A DNA stretch of 64,000 nt from Dehalococcoidia bacterium (lineage in GTDB: Bacteria; Chloroflexota; Dehalococcoidia; SpSt-223). The stretch lies in assembly GCA_025054935.1 (NCBI GenBank), contig JANWZD010000007.1, positions 62,379 through 126,378 of the forward strand, given 5' to 3'. Under the pieces are notes generated by a model. That model searched no databases. It had not been told where the DNA came from and was given only the letters and a program-made list of their open reading frames with translations. Positions 8,380 to 17,609 of the stretch are shown piece after piece; the first letter of the stretch is position 1, and each line of letters opens with the position of its first letter. The position numbers and the translations under genes were made by a program.

Positions 8380-9752
8380 CCTTCAACGACGCCACCGCTC
8401 TCGCCGAGGCGATCGCGCGCCGCGCTCTATCAGCGCACGAGGCGCTGCAGGCCGTTCTCGACCGCATTGCCCAGTGGGAGCCGGCGATCCACGCGTGGGC
8501 CTACCTGGCCCCGGACCACGCGCATGCAGCGGCACGCGCGATCGACGAGCGCCTTGCGAGGGGGGAGCGCGTTGGCCCGCTTGCCGGCGTTCCGGTCGGG
8601 GTGAAGGACGTGATCGACGTCGCCGGCATGCCCACGACCAACGGCGTTCCGGGCGGACGGGTGCCCCCACGAGATGCTTTTGTCGTCGCACGGCTGCGCG
8701 CTGCCGGCGCGATCATCGTCGGCAAGACCGCGACCGCGCCGTTCGCGTTCGTCGACCCGCCAGCAACGCGCAATCCGTATCACCTCGAGCGGACCCCGGG
8801 CGGGTCGAGCAGCGGCTCTGGCGCCGCTGTGGGAGCACGCACGGTGCCCGCCGCGCTCGGAACCCAGACGGCCGGCTCAGTGCTGCGGCCTGCCTCCTAC
8901 TGCGGCGCTGTCGGGTTCAAACCCACCTTCGGCTGGACCGGCCGGAGCGGTGTCACTCCGCTCGCCCCCTCGCTTGACCATATCGGGTTCATCTGCCGCT
9001 CTGTGCGCGACGCTCATGTGCTCTTCCAGGCGATGGCGGGCCTCGACCCGGACGATCCTGCCTGCCGTCCCCCTCTCCCCTCCTCACCATCCCGGGACGT
9101 GCGCATCCCTCCGCGGCTTGGCCTCGTCGAGACGATGTTCGAGCGATGCGATGACGAGACGATCGCCCACACCCGCCGGATGCTGGAGCAGCTCGCTCGC
9201 GCGGGAGCAACGATTGCGTCAGTAACGCTGCCCGTCCACGAGATGGCGGCAGTGCAGCGCATCATCATGTGGGCCGAGGCAGCCGCAGTCCACCGAGACC
9301 TCACCAACTTTGCCTCCGGACTGCCGACACCGCGGCTGCGCGACAATGTCCGCATCGGGGCGCTCCTCCCAGCCGAGCACCTTCTCCGCGCCGACCGGCT
9401 TCGCCGCCGCTACCGCCTTGCCGCCGCGAAGGCGATGGAGGAGTGCGACGCGCTGATCATGCCGACCACTACCTCGCCCGCCGGCAGCCCGACAACGACC
9501 GGCGACCGTACCTCGCTTGCGCCTTGGAGCCTCATCGGCACGCCCGCGATCACGGTCCCCTCTGGCCTCTCGCGCGAGGGGCTCCCCCTCGGCCTGCAGC
9601 TTGTCGGCCGGGCGGGCGCAGATGCCGACCTCCTCGCTGTTGCCGCCTGGGTAGAAGCGCATCTCGCGCCTCTCCCGCCGCCTCCTTCCCCCGATTACGA
9701 CTCTTTGAGGCTGGGATCGAAGGCGTCTCGCAGTCCATCAGCCAGCATATAG
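8367..9752 (+). CDS. Amidase signature family hydrolase
   Basis: A 461-residue cytoplasmic amidase with the Ser-cisSer-Lys triad: Lys80 (GVPVGVKDVIDVAG), cis-Ser about 147 (TPGGSSSGSGAAV) and nucleophile Ser171 (GTQTAGSVLRPASYCG). The hydrolysed bond cannot be told; relatives include AtzE, GatA and various amide hydrolases. GTG 8367 starts inside the preceding small gene, implying coupled translation. No gatB is adjacent, so a tRNA amidotransferase role is unlikely. The 3' end runs 58 bases into the convergent dppC-like gene, so the last residues (SKASRSPSASI) may be a poorly constrained extension. Confidence 0.9.
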   Translation: MDDMTFNDATALAEAIARRALSAHEALQAVLDRIAQWEPAIHAWAYLAPDHAHAAARAIDERLARGERVGPLAGVPVGVKDVIDVAGMPTTNGVPGGRVPPRDAFVVARLRAAGAIIVGKTATAPFAFVDPPATRNPYHLERTPGGSSSGSGAAVGARTVPAALGTQTAGSVLRPASYCGAVGFKPTFGWTGRSGVTPLAPSLDHIGFICRSVRDAHVLFQAMAGLDPDDPACRPPLPSSPSRDVRIPPRLGLVETMFERCDDETIAHTRRMLEQLARAGATIASVTLPVHEMAAVQRIIMWAEAAAVHRDLTNFASGLPTPRLRDNVRIGALLPAEHLLRADRLRRRYRLAAAKAMEECDALIMPTTTSPAGSPTTTGDRTSLAPWSLIGTPAITVPSGLSREGLPLGLQLVGRAGADADLLAVAAWVEAHLAPLPPPPSPDYDSLRLGSKASRSPSASI

Positions 9753-10606
9753 ACGAACAGGACGAACAGGCTGATCGCGACCACTGGGAAGACAATGAGA
9801 TACGGGGCACGGAACATATAGCTGAACGCATTTGTCAGCATATTGCCCCAGCTTGGGAGTGGCGGACGCACCCCCAGACCCAAGAAGGAGAGGCTCGTCT
9901 CGGCGATCGCTCCTGCGACGACATCGAACCCGGCGAGAACGATCATCAGTGAGATGATGTTTGGCAGGATGTGCCGAAAGAGGATCCGCGCATCGCTTGC
10001 GCCGAGAGCGCGCGCTGCGACGACATATTCTGCCCGTTTCAGCTGAAGCGTCACGCCGCGTGCTTGCCGCGCGTTGCTCATCCAGCCGAAGGCGCCGATG
10101 ATGAGCGCAAGGACAATCGGCGCCGGGGGGATCAGCGCGGAGACAAAGATGAGAACGTACAGCACAGGCAAGGTGACCATGATCTGGATCACCCAGTTCA
10201 GCACGTCGTCGAACAGGCCGCCGTAATAGCCCGCCGCCAGACCGAGCGGTACCCCGATCGCAAGAATGACCGCGGCGACGGCAAGTCCCATCGTCATCGA
10301 CACTTGGCCGCCATAGAGCATCCGGATGAAGTAGTCTCGGCCGTATTCATCTGTGCCGAACCAGTGGCGGGCGTTCGGCGGCTGATAGTTGTTGGCGAGG
10401 TTGATCTCGTCGCGGCTCAGCCCAAGCGCCTGCTCAAAGAGCGGCGCGGAGAGCGCAAGACCGGCGAGCACAAGGAGCCCAAAGAGCGCGAACAGCGCGA
10501 GCTTGTTCCGAAGCAAGCGCTGGAATGAGGCCGCCCAAAACCCTAGCGGACGCCCGCGCGGCTCGCGACGAAGGCGGGAGGCAGCGAGACCGACAGTGCT
10601 ACTCAA
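9695..10606 (-). CDS. Peptide/nickel ABC transporter permease, DppC/OppC type
   Basis: A 303-residue inner-membrane permease. It has the N-terminal OppC segment (FWAASFQRLLRNKLALFALFG), GTDEYGRDYFIRMLYGGQVSM, and the EAA loop YVVAARALGASDARILFRHILPN that contacts the ATPase. TTG 10606 is the start and lies 8 bases inside dppB, typical of coupled permease genes. It is the last gene of the SBP-SBP-DppB-DppC block. No ATPase genes follow, so the transporter must borrow DppD/F-like subunits encoded elsewhere. Confidence 0.93.
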   Translation of the reverse strand: MSSTVGLAASRLRREPRGRPLGFWAASFQRLLRNKLALFALFGLLVLAGLALSAPLFEQALGLSRDEINLANNYQPPNARHWFGTDEYGRDYFIRMLYGGQVSMTMGLAVAAVILAIGVPLGLAAGYYGGLFDDVLNWVIQIMVTLPVLYVLIFVSALIPPAPIVLALIIGAFGWMSNARQARGVTLQLKRAEYVVAARALGASDARILFRHILPNIISLMIVLAGFDVVAGAIAETSLSFLGLGVRPPLPSWGNMLTNAFSYMFRAPYLIVFPVVAISLFVLFVYMLADGLRDAFDPSLKES

Positions 10607-11555
10607 GCCGCACCCTCGGGTCGAGCCAGGCGTAGCCGATGTCGACGATCAGATAGCCGATCAGGATCAGCACCGCGCCCACCATCGTTGTTGCAAGGAC
10701 AACCGGGTAATCCAGCTTCAGGGCAGAGTCGAGAACGAGCCGGCCAATCCCCGGCCAGGAGAAGATTGTCTCGAAGATCGCGGCGCCGCTCACTAACGCC
10801 GCAAGCAGCCCGCCGAAACTCGTCCACACCGGGATGATCGAGTTGCGCAAGACATGGCGCCAAATGACCGCTGAGCGGCCGAGGCCTTTCGCATAGGCCG
10901 TCCGAACATAGTCTTGGCGCAGCACCTCAAGTGTCTGCGAGCGCATCAGCCGGATATACCCGACACATCCGTCGATGCCGGCCACGAGCGCGGGAAGCGC
11001 CAAATGATGCAGCCGGTTCAGCAGGTCGGCTTCCTTGCCGATCGTATACATCCCTCCCTGCGGAAACCAGCGAAGCTGGCCGCCGAGCACGATGATCAGG
11101 ATCAGCCCGATTGCCCAAGCGGGAAGAGCGGTAAAGAACACCGTGACCGAGCGGATGATGTTATCCGAGACAGTGTTGCGATTGAGCGCTGAATAGATCC
11201 CCAGCGGTATCCCAACGCACAAGCTGATAAGAAACGCTGAGCTCGCGAGGAGAAGGGTGTTTGGCAGACGCTCGAAGATCATCTCGAACACCGGCCGCTT
11301 CGTGAAGTAGGAACGGCCGAAGTCGCCTCGAAGAATATTGCCGAGCCACTCCACATAGCGGACGGGGAACGGCTTGTTGAAGCCGTACTTCTCTTCGAGG
11401 CGGCGAATATCCTCTTCAGTCGCGTTCGGGTTCAGCGCGAGCTCGGCCCGGAACGGCGTGTTGGGAATAATGCTGTAGATCCAGAAGGCGAGGAAACTGA
11501 TGAGAAAGAGGAGCGGGATAGCTTGAAGAACCCGCCGGATGATGTACTTCGTCAT
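10599..11555 (-). CDS. Peptide/nickel ABC transporter permease, DppB/OppB type
   Basis: A 318-residue permease beginning MTKYIIRRVLQAIPLLFLISFLAFWIYSIIP split across TM1. It has GFNKPFPVRYVEWLGNILRGDFGRSY, the standard OppB periplasmic segment, and the EAA loop VRTAYAKGLGRSAVIWRHVLRN. Six helices are expected. It forms a heterodimer with the DppC-type partner downstream, and the two overlap by 8 bases. Substrate class is peptides or other compounds handled by the same family (nickel, sugars, opines). Confidence 0.93.
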   Translation of the reverse strand: MTKYIIRRVLQAIPLLFLISFLAFWIYSIIPNTPFRAELALNPNATEEDIRRLEEKYGFNKPFPVRYVEWLGNILRGDFGRSYFTKRPVFEMIFERLPNTLLLASSAFLISLCVGIPLGIYSALNRNTVSDNIIRSVTVFFTALPAWAIGLILIIVLGGQLRWFPQGGMYTIGKEADLLNRLHHLALPALVAGIDGCVGYIRLMRSQTLEVLRQDYVRTAYAKGLGRSAVIWRHVLRNSIIPVWTSFGGLLAALVSGAAIFETIFSWPGIGRLVLDSALKLDYPVVLATTMVGAVLILIGYLIVDIGYAWLDPRVRLE

Positions 11556-11627
11556 CGCCCCCCTCTCCGGGGAACAGCGCCGAGCAGCGAAGGGAGCGGC
11601 TGACGCTCGCCGCCCCCTTCAGCCAGC

Positions 11628-13295
11628 TTATCGACCCGTCTTCGAGTACCAGAGCCAGTAGCGGGTGTCACGGCTCGCGTCCGTCAGTTTGCCGAAGGGG
11701 ACCGGCTGAATGCGGCCCGACAGCCCGTACAGGAGCTCGTTCTCATAGAGAAAGATATACGGCGCCTCCGCGGTGACCAGCCTCGAGATCTCGCCGTAGA
11801 GCACCCGGCGGTCGCTCTCCTTGCAGCCCGGCACTGTCGCCGCCCGCGGATATAGTTCGTCGACGCGCGGGTTGCTGAAGCCGGTTGCGTTCTGCGGCTT
11901 GCCGGTTGACCAAATATTTTCGGTCCCGTTCGGATCGAGCCCGGAGAGCCACCCAAGGATGAACAGCTCAACGTCGCGCGTGTTGTTCACCCGGTTGATA
12001 TAGGCTTGGAACTCTTCCCCGATCACTTCGAGCTCGATACCGAGCTGGCGGGCTTGCGCTTGCATGATTGTCGCGATCATCTCGCGCTCGTTGTTGCCCG
12101 TGTTATAGAAGATCCGCATCCGCAGTTCGCGGCCGTCTTTGGAGCGAATCCCTTGCGGATTGTTCGGCGGCCGCCGCCAGCCGGCTTCATCGAGCAGTTG
12201 GTTCGCTTTGGCCATGTCGTAGGTGAACTTGGTCACATCATCCACATAGGCCCACGAACTGGGCGTGACGATGCCTTGGGTCGGGCGCGCGCGGCCGTAG
12301 CGAACGCGCTCGATCAACTGCTGACGATCCACCGCATAGGAGAGCGCCTGCCGGACCCGGAGATCATTCAGCGGTTCTCTCCGCATGTTGAAGCCGATGT
12401 AGGTCCAGCTTGACTGCGCGGCGTAAAACTGAATGACTTGGCTGTTCGGAAGCGCCTTCGCCTCTTCGAAATCCTGTGCTCGGAGCGCGACGAAATCAGC
12501 TTCCCCGCTCTTATACTGCGAGAAGGCGACATTCTGGTCGCGGACGATCTTGATCGTCCACGTGTCGAGATACGGCCGTCCGAGGTAGAAGTTCTCGTTC
12601 GCGGTGAAGACAGCGTGGCTGTCGCGGACCCATTCCTTCAGCAAGAACGGCCCTGAGCCGACTGTCGGCTTGATATTGAGCGGGTTGTCATTGATGTTCA
12701 GGTTCTCGAAAACATGCTTCGGCAGAGGGTTGATGTCGGCAATTTGACCGAGGATGGGACAGAACGGCTCGCTTAAGTAGAAGATGATAGTGCGATCGTC
12801 TGGCGCCTCAGCCCGCTCGATCCTCGCGTAGAGCGCGCGGTACGGGAAGTCCACCTGAGGATCTTTCATCTTGTCGAAGGTGAACTTGTAGTCGTGCGCC
12901 GTGATCGGCCGCCCATCGCTCCACTTCACGTTGTCACGCAGGCGAAACGTCACCCGCAGCCCGTCCGACGACAGGTCAAACGACTCCGCGACGGCATCTT
13001 TCGTTCCGAGCACCAACGTTTCCGGGTCATAGCGAAGCAACGGGGCGTTGTAATGCTTGATCTCATAGGCGCGCGAGGCGGCGTCCTGGATCAAGAGCGG
13101 CTGAATGGTTGAGGCGTCGGCGAACTTGATTTCGGTGATCGTCCCGCCCCGGACGGGCTGGCCGGGTTGGACCGGAGCGCCGGGTGCGGCAGGCGGAGCC
13201 GGAGCGCACGCCGCAAGCAGCGGGAAGAGAAGAGCGCCAATCCCGAGCGCAACAGCTGCCCGGGTGAGACGGCGGTGGGGTGCGCGGTGATTCAT
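11628..13295 (-). CDS. ABC transporter substrate-binding lipoprotein, family 5 (copy 1)
   Basis: A 555-residue SBP_bac_5 protein. The N-terminal signal ends in a lipobox (LLAAC, Cys30), so it is an anchored lipoprotein exposed outside the membrane. The family core is visible: VTFRLRDNVKWSDGRPITAHDYKFT split near residue 110, VGSGPFLLKEW, RQALSYAVDRQQL and the DPNGTENIWSTGKPQN region. It lies 72 bases upstream of dppB. Peptide is the default ligand for the family, but sugars and other solutes are also known. It is clearly paralogous to the next gene upstream. Confidence 0.93.
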   Translation of the reverse strand: MNHRAPHRRLTRAAVALGIGALLFPLLAACAPAPPAAPGAPVQPGQPVRGGTITEIKFADASTIQPLLIQDAASRAYEIKHYNAPLLRYDPETLVLGTKDAVAESFDLSSDGLRVTFRLRDNVKWSDGRPITAHDYKFTFDKMKDPQVDFPYRALYARIERAEAPDDRTIIFYLSEPFCPILGQIADINPLPKHVFENLNINDNPLNIKPTVGSGPFLLKEWVRDSHAVFTANENFYLGRPYLDTWTIKIVRDQNVAFSQYKSGEADFVALRAQDFEEAKALPNSQVIQFYAAQSSWTYIGFNMRREPLNDLRVRQALSYAVDRQQLIERVRYGRARPTQGIVTPSSWAYVDDVTKFTYDMAKANQLLDEAGWRRPPNNPQGIRSKDGRELRMRIFYNTGNNEREMIATIMQAQARQLGIELEVIGEEFQAYINRVNNTRDVELFILGWLSGLDPNGTENIWSTGKPQNATGFSNPRVDELYPRAATVPGCKESDRRVLYGEISRLVTAEAPYIFLYENELLYGLSGRIQPVPFGKLTDASRDTRYWLWYSKTGR

Positions 13296-13370
13296 AGCTC
13301 CCCTCCTTTTCCTTCCTCGCGCATTCGAGGATGCGCCGAGGGTACACGACGCGCCAGCCCAAGGGTAGGA

Positions 13371-15026
13371 TTACGACCCCGTCCGCGAGTACCATTCCCA
13401 GATGCGGTAGCTGATCCCCGCGCGCTTCAACTCATTCGGCACGATCCGGCTGTTCAGCGCTAGGAGCGACTCCGGTTCATAGAGGAACACATACGGCTGG
13501 TCGGCGGCTATTTGCCGTTGGATCTCAGCATAAAACGGCTGGCGCGCCGCCTCCGTGCATCCGGGCGCCTTCGCGCCCCGCTCATACGCTTCATCGACGC
13601 GCGGGTTGGAATATCCGCTGAAGTTCTGGCTTCCTCCCGTGGTCCAGATACTGCGGCCGCTGTTCGGGTCAAGCGTCTGGGTCCAGCCAAGGATGTACAG
13701 TTCAAGGTCTTTAGTCCGCTGCACCCGATTGAGGAAGGCGCTGAACTCTTCTTGGATAACTTCGAGCTCAATCCCCACCTGGCGAAGCTGCGCCTGAGCA
13801 ACTGTGGCAATCTGTTCCCGGTCTTTATTGCCCGTGTTGTAGAAGATCCGCACCCTAAATTCGCGTCCATCCTTAACACGAATGCCTTGCGGATTGTTCG
13901 GCGGAGTGCGCCAGCCGGCCTCATCGAGCAACTGGCGCGCTCGCGCCGGGTCGTAGGGGACAGCAGGGACATCCGGCGCGAACGCCCACGTCCCCGGCGT
14001 CAGCATCGAATTGACCGGCCGTGCAAACCCGAGCCGGATCCGGTCAATAATCGCTTGGCGGTCGATGCTCATCGCGACGGCGCGGCGGACGCGCACGTCG
14101 TTGAAGAAGGGCGTGTCGAGATTGAAGCCGATAAAGGTATAGCCCGACCCCGGCGCGTAGAAGCGGTAGGTCGTGACGTTGGGCAGCGTGATCGCTTCCT
14201 GCCACTGCTCTGCCCGCAGGCTGATCGAGTCGAGTTCGCCCGCTTTGAACATCGAATACTCGACATTCTGATCCTTGACGATGCGGATCACGTAGCGGTC
14301 GAAGTTCGGCCGTCCGAAGCGGAACCGCTCGTTCGCCTCGAAGATCGCGTAGCTATCCTTCACCCACTCTTTCAGCAGCCACGGCCCCGACCCGACCGTC
14401 GGCCGCAGGTTTTGCGGATTGTCATTGATGTCCAGGTTCTCGAAGATGTGCTTCGGGATCGGGTTGATGTTCGTGAAGAGCAGCGCTGGACAGAACCCCG
14501 CTTCTCGGAAGGTGAAGATGAGCGTCAACGGATCAGGTGCTTCGACGGACTCGATGGCGCTGAGCGTCAGCGTCCGCGCGGGATAGTCCACCTTAGGATC
14601 GATCATTTTCTCGTAGGTGAACTTGTAGTCAGCGGAGGTGAGCGGCGTCCCATCGCTCCAGACCAGCCCCGGCTTCAGCTTGTAGGTAAGCCGCTTGCCG
14701 TCGGGCGACAGTTCCGACGACTCGCACGTCCCATCCTTACAGACCAAGGCAAGGGTGTCCGGGTCGACACTGTTGAGGAAGGCGTTGTAATGGAGCGATT
14801 GGAAGGTCGAGGAGGCGGTGTCGTTCGTGATCAGGGGCTGCATGGAGGTCGCGTCGGCGATGCTGCCCGTGGTATAGGTCCCGCCGCGACGCGGACCGCC
14901 CGGCTGCGTTCCGCCCGTCGCGGTGCCCGAGGGGGGCGACGGGCTGCAGGCGGTCAGAACCAGAGCGAACACCGCTCCGAGCGTCACCGCGGTCGCCATT
15001 GCGCCGCGCCGGAAGCTCCGCATCAT
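13371..15026 (-). CDS. ABC transporter substrate-binding lipoprotein, family 5 (copy 2)
   Basis: A 551-residue paralogue of the neighbouring binding protein, sharing long stretches such as the VGSGPWLLKEW motif and GWRTPPNNPQGIRVKDGRE (the neighbour has GWRRPPNNPQGIRSKDGRE). Signal peptide with lipobox LVLTAC, Cys27. I chose ATG 15026, which has GGAGG 8 bases upstream; a GTG at 15041 is less likely because it overlaps that SD. It is the first gene of the transporter block and follows a good promoter at 15059-15087. Tandem binding proteins feeding one permease usually widen the ligand range. Confidence 0.93.
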   Translation of the reverse strand: MMRSFRRGAMATAVTLGAVFALVLTACSPSPPSGTATGGTQPGGPRRGGTYTTGSIADATSMQPLITNDTASSTFQSLHYNAFLNSVDPDTLALVCKDGTCESSELSPDGKRLTYKLKPGLVWSDGTPLTSADYKFTYEKMIDPKVDYPARTLTLSAIESVEAPDPLTLIFTFREAGFCPALLFTNINPIPKHIFENLDINDNPQNLRPTVGSGPWLLKEWVKDSYAIFEANERFRFGRPNFDRYVIRIVKDQNVEYSMFKAGELDSISLRAEQWQEAITLPNVTTYRFYAPGSGYTFIGFNLDTPFFNDVRVRRAVAMSIDRQAIIDRIRLGFARPVNSMLTPGTWAFAPDVPAVPYDPARARQLLDEAGWRTPPNNPQGIRVKDGREFRVRIFYNTGNKDREQIATVAQAQLRQVGIELEVIQEEFSAFLNRVQRTKDLELYILGWTQTLDPNSGRSIWTTGGSQNFSGYSNPRVDEAYERGAKAPGCTEAARQPFYAEIQRQIAADQPYVFLYEPESLLALNSRIVPNELKRAGISYRIWEWYSRTGS

Positions 15027-15058
15027 CTCAGCGCCCTCCACTACTGTCGATGGCAGAA

Positions 15059-15087
15059 ACGATAGGCGATACGCCGACAGTGGTCAA
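15059..15087 (-). promoter_or_regulatory. Promoter of the SBP-DppBC block
   Basis: On the minus strand TTGACC (15087-15082), a 17-bp spacer and TATCGT (15064-15059) form a sigma-70-type promoter. The start codon at 15026 lies about 25 bases after the predicted transcription start. No other promoter of this quality is seen before dppC. Confidence 0.6.
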
Positions 15088-15121
15088 AAATTTGGCGTAT
15101 CCCTTCCTTCGGCGCATGCCG

Positions 15122-15152
15122 AAAAGCGCGCCCGCTGCGTGAAGGGGAGCGC
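15122..15152 (-). terminator. Putative intrinsic terminator after leuS
   Basis: Minus-strand GCGCTCCC pairs with GGGCGCGC (one mismatch) and is followed by TTTT. It starts 10 bases after the leuS stop codon. The T-run is short, so this is a moderate call. Confidence 0.4.
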
Positions 15153-15161
15153 CATCAGCGG

Positions 15162-17609
15162 TCAGCGTATGACGATGTTGATCAGCCGGTTGGGAACGTA
15201 GATCACCTTGCTCGGCGGCTTGCCGTCGAGGTGTCGCTGCACCCGCTCGCTGGCCAGGGCCAGCTTGCGCACCGTCTCCTCATCTGCGCCTACCGGCACG
15301 GTCAGCTTGTCGCGCACCTTCCCGTTCACTTGAACGGGGATCTCCACCTCCTCTTCCCGCGCCAGCTCGGGGTCGTAGCTGGGGAACGGCTGCTGATGGA
15401 TGCTGTACGGCTTGCCCAAGCGTTCCCACAGCTCCTCGGTCAGGTGCGGCGCTGAGGGAGCGAGCAGGAGGAGCAGGGTCTCGATCGCCTCGCGCCACGC
15501 TGCCGTTCCCGCCAGCTCGGCCTGGCGATCGGCAAGCTCGTTGGTGAAGGTCATCAGGGTCGCCACCATGGTGTTGAAGCGGAACGCGGCGATATCCTCG
15601 TCCACCTTCTTGATCGTCCGATGGATCAGCCGACGCAGCGCCCGCTCCGCGGCGGGGTCCGCCTCCCGCGGCGGCGCCTCGGTCAGCACAAGGTTCCAGA
15701 CGCGGTTTAGCCAGCGCGAGATGCCGCCGATCCCCCGGTCATTCCAGTCGCCGCCTTGGTCCCACGGCCCGATGAACATCAGAAAGAGCCGCATTGAGTC
15801 GGCGCCGTTGCGGCGAACGTAGTCATCCGGCGTGACGACATTGCCCCGCGACTTACTCATTCGCCGCCCCTGCGCCAAGATCTGGCCCTGGTTGAAGAGG
15901 CGGCGAAACGGCTCGCCGTGGTCGATCAGGCCGAGATCGCGCAGCACCATCGTAAAAAAGCGCGCGTAGAGCAGGTGCATCGTCGCGTGTTCTGCGCCGC
16001 CCGTGTACTGGTCGACCGGCGTCCAAAACTTCGCCAGCGCTGGGTCGAACGGCCGCGTCGTCTCGTGAGGGCTGAGATAGCGGAACCAGTACCACGAGGA
16101 GTCGACAAAGGTATCCATCGTGTCGGTCTCACGGCGGGCCGGCCCCCCGCACTTCGGGCAGGTGGTGTGCAGAAACTCGGGAGTGTAGGTGAGGGGAGAC
16201 TGCCCAGTCGGGCGAAACTCGGCCTGCTCGGGCAGAGTGACCGGGAGCTGGTCATCAGGAACCGGCACGATGCCGTCACGATCGCAATACACCACCGGGA
16301 TCGGCGTTCCCCAGTAGCGCTGGCGGCTGATCAGCCAGTCGCGCATTCGGTAGGTGACGCGGCGCCCGCCCCAGCCGTTCGCCTCGATGTAGTCGGCGAT
16401 GCGCTGCCACCCTTCGGCGCTCGGCAGGCCGTCGAACTGGCCCGAGTTGACCATCGTTCCTTCACCGACGTAGGCCGCTTCGAGCGGCGCGCCATCCCAG
16501 CCGGGCGGCGCGATTACCACCGGGATCGGCAGCCCATATTTGCGGGCGAACTCGAAGTCGCGCTCATCGTGCGCCGGCACCCCCATCACAGCGCCCGTGC
16601 CGTAGGTCGCCAGTACATAGTCGGCGATGAAGATCGGGACGCGCTGGCCATTCAGCCGGTTGATGGCATAGCTGCCAAGGCGTACCCCTGTCTTCTCGCG
16701 CTCAGTCGACTGGCGCTCAATTTCGGACAAGCGGCGCGTCTGGGCAATGTAGGCCTCTACCTCCTCGCGCTGCTCGGGGGTCGTCAGCTCCTCGACGAGG
16801 GGGTGCTCCGGCGCGAGCACCATGAACGTGACGCCGAAGATCGTGTCCGGCCGCGTCGTGAAGACCCGGATCTCTCCCTCGCGCCCCTCGATCCCGAAAC
16901 TGACCTCAACGCCTTCCGAGCGGCCGATCCAGTTTTTCTGCATCTGCTTGACCCGCTCGGGCCAATCGAGCCCCTCATGGTTCAGCAGCTCTTCGGCGTA
17001 GGCCGTGATGCGCAGAAACCATTGCTCCAGTTCGCGCTTGTAGACGGGGGTGTCGGAGCGCTCGCACAGGCCTGCCGGAGTTACCTGTTCGTTCGCCAGC
17101 ACCGTCTGACAATCGGGACACCAGTTGACTTGCGCCTTCGCCCGGTAGGCGAGCCCGCGTTCGAGCATGCGGAGGAAGAACCATTGGTTCCATTTGTAAT
17201 ACTCGGGCAGGCACGTGATGACCTCGCGGCTCCAATCGAAGCTCGCGCCGATGGTCTTCAGCTGACGGCGCATGTTTTCGATATTCGCCATCGTCCACGC
17301 GGCGGGATGAATGCCGCGCTTAATCGCGGCGTTCTCCGCCGGCAGGCCGAAGGCATCGAAGCCGATCGGCAGCATGACGTTGTAGCCCTTCATGCGCCGC
17401 CAGCGGGCTTGGACATCCGTCGGCGCCATCGCATACCAGTGCCCCATATGCAGGTCACCGGAGGTGTAGGGGAACATGGTGAGGTAGTACCATTTCGGCT
17501 CGACATAGTCGGGCGCCCGATACAGGCCATCCGCCTCCCAGCGGGCTTGCCACTTCGGCTCAATCTCGGCAGGTTTGTAGGGCGGGATCGCGACCCGTCG
17601 CTCCGTCAT
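15162..17609 (-). CDS. leuS: Leucyl-tRNA synthetase
   Basis: An 815-residue class I synthetase that charges tRNA-Leu. The HIGH motif appears as PYTSGDLHMGHWYA and KMSKS as RRMSKSRGNV. The zinc-type cysteines (VNWCPDCQTVLA) and the CP1 editing domain (FTTRPDTIFGVTF, GTGAVMGVPAHDERD) are intact, as is the C-terminal anticodon-binding domain ending in VPNRLINIVIR. Length is normal for bacterial LeuRS. Start ATG 17609 has GGAGGAG 3 bases upstream and gives MTERRVAIPPYKPAEIE; the 15 codons before it overlap the SD and a terminator and are not used. The leader probably controls expression by attenuation. Confidence 0.97.
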   Translation of the reverse strand: MTERRVAIPPYKPAEIEPKWQARWEADGLYRAPDYVEPKWYYLTMFPYTSGDLHMGHWYAMAPTDVQARWRRMKGYNVMLPIGFDAFGLPAENAAIKRGIHPAAWTMANIENMRRQLKTIGASFDWSREVITCLPEYYKWNQWFFLRMLERGLAYRAKAQVNWCPDCQTVLANEQVTPAGLCERSDTPVYKRELEQWFLRITAYAEELLNHEGLDWPERVKQMQKNWIGRSEGVEVSFGIEGREGEIRVFTTRPDTIFGVTFMVLAPEHPLVEELTTPEQREEVEAYIAQTRRLSEIERQSTEREKTGVRLGSYAINRLNGQRVPIFIADYVLATYGTGAVMGVPAHDERDFEFARKYGLPIPVVIAPPGWDGAPLEAAYVGEGTMVNSGQFDGLPSAEGWQRIADYIEANGWGGRRVTYRMRDWLISRQRYWGTPIPVVYCDRDGIVPVPDDQLPVTLPEQAEFRPTGQSPLTYTPEFLHTTCPKCGGPARRETDTMDTFVDSSWYWFRYLSPHETTRPFDPALAKFWTPVDQYTGGAEHATMHLLYARFFTMVLRDLGLIDHGEPFRRLFNQGQILAQGRRMSKSRGNVVTPDDYVRRNGADSMRLFLMFIGPWDQGGDWNDRGIGGISRWLNRVWNLVLTEAPPREADPAAERALRRLIHRTIKKVDEDIAAFRFNTMVATLMTFTNELADRQAELAGTAAWREAIETLLLLLAPSAPHLTEELWERLGKPYSIHQQPFPSYDPELAREEEVEIPVQVNGKVRDKLTVPVGADEETVRKLALASERVQRHLDGKPPSKVIYVPNRLINIVIR

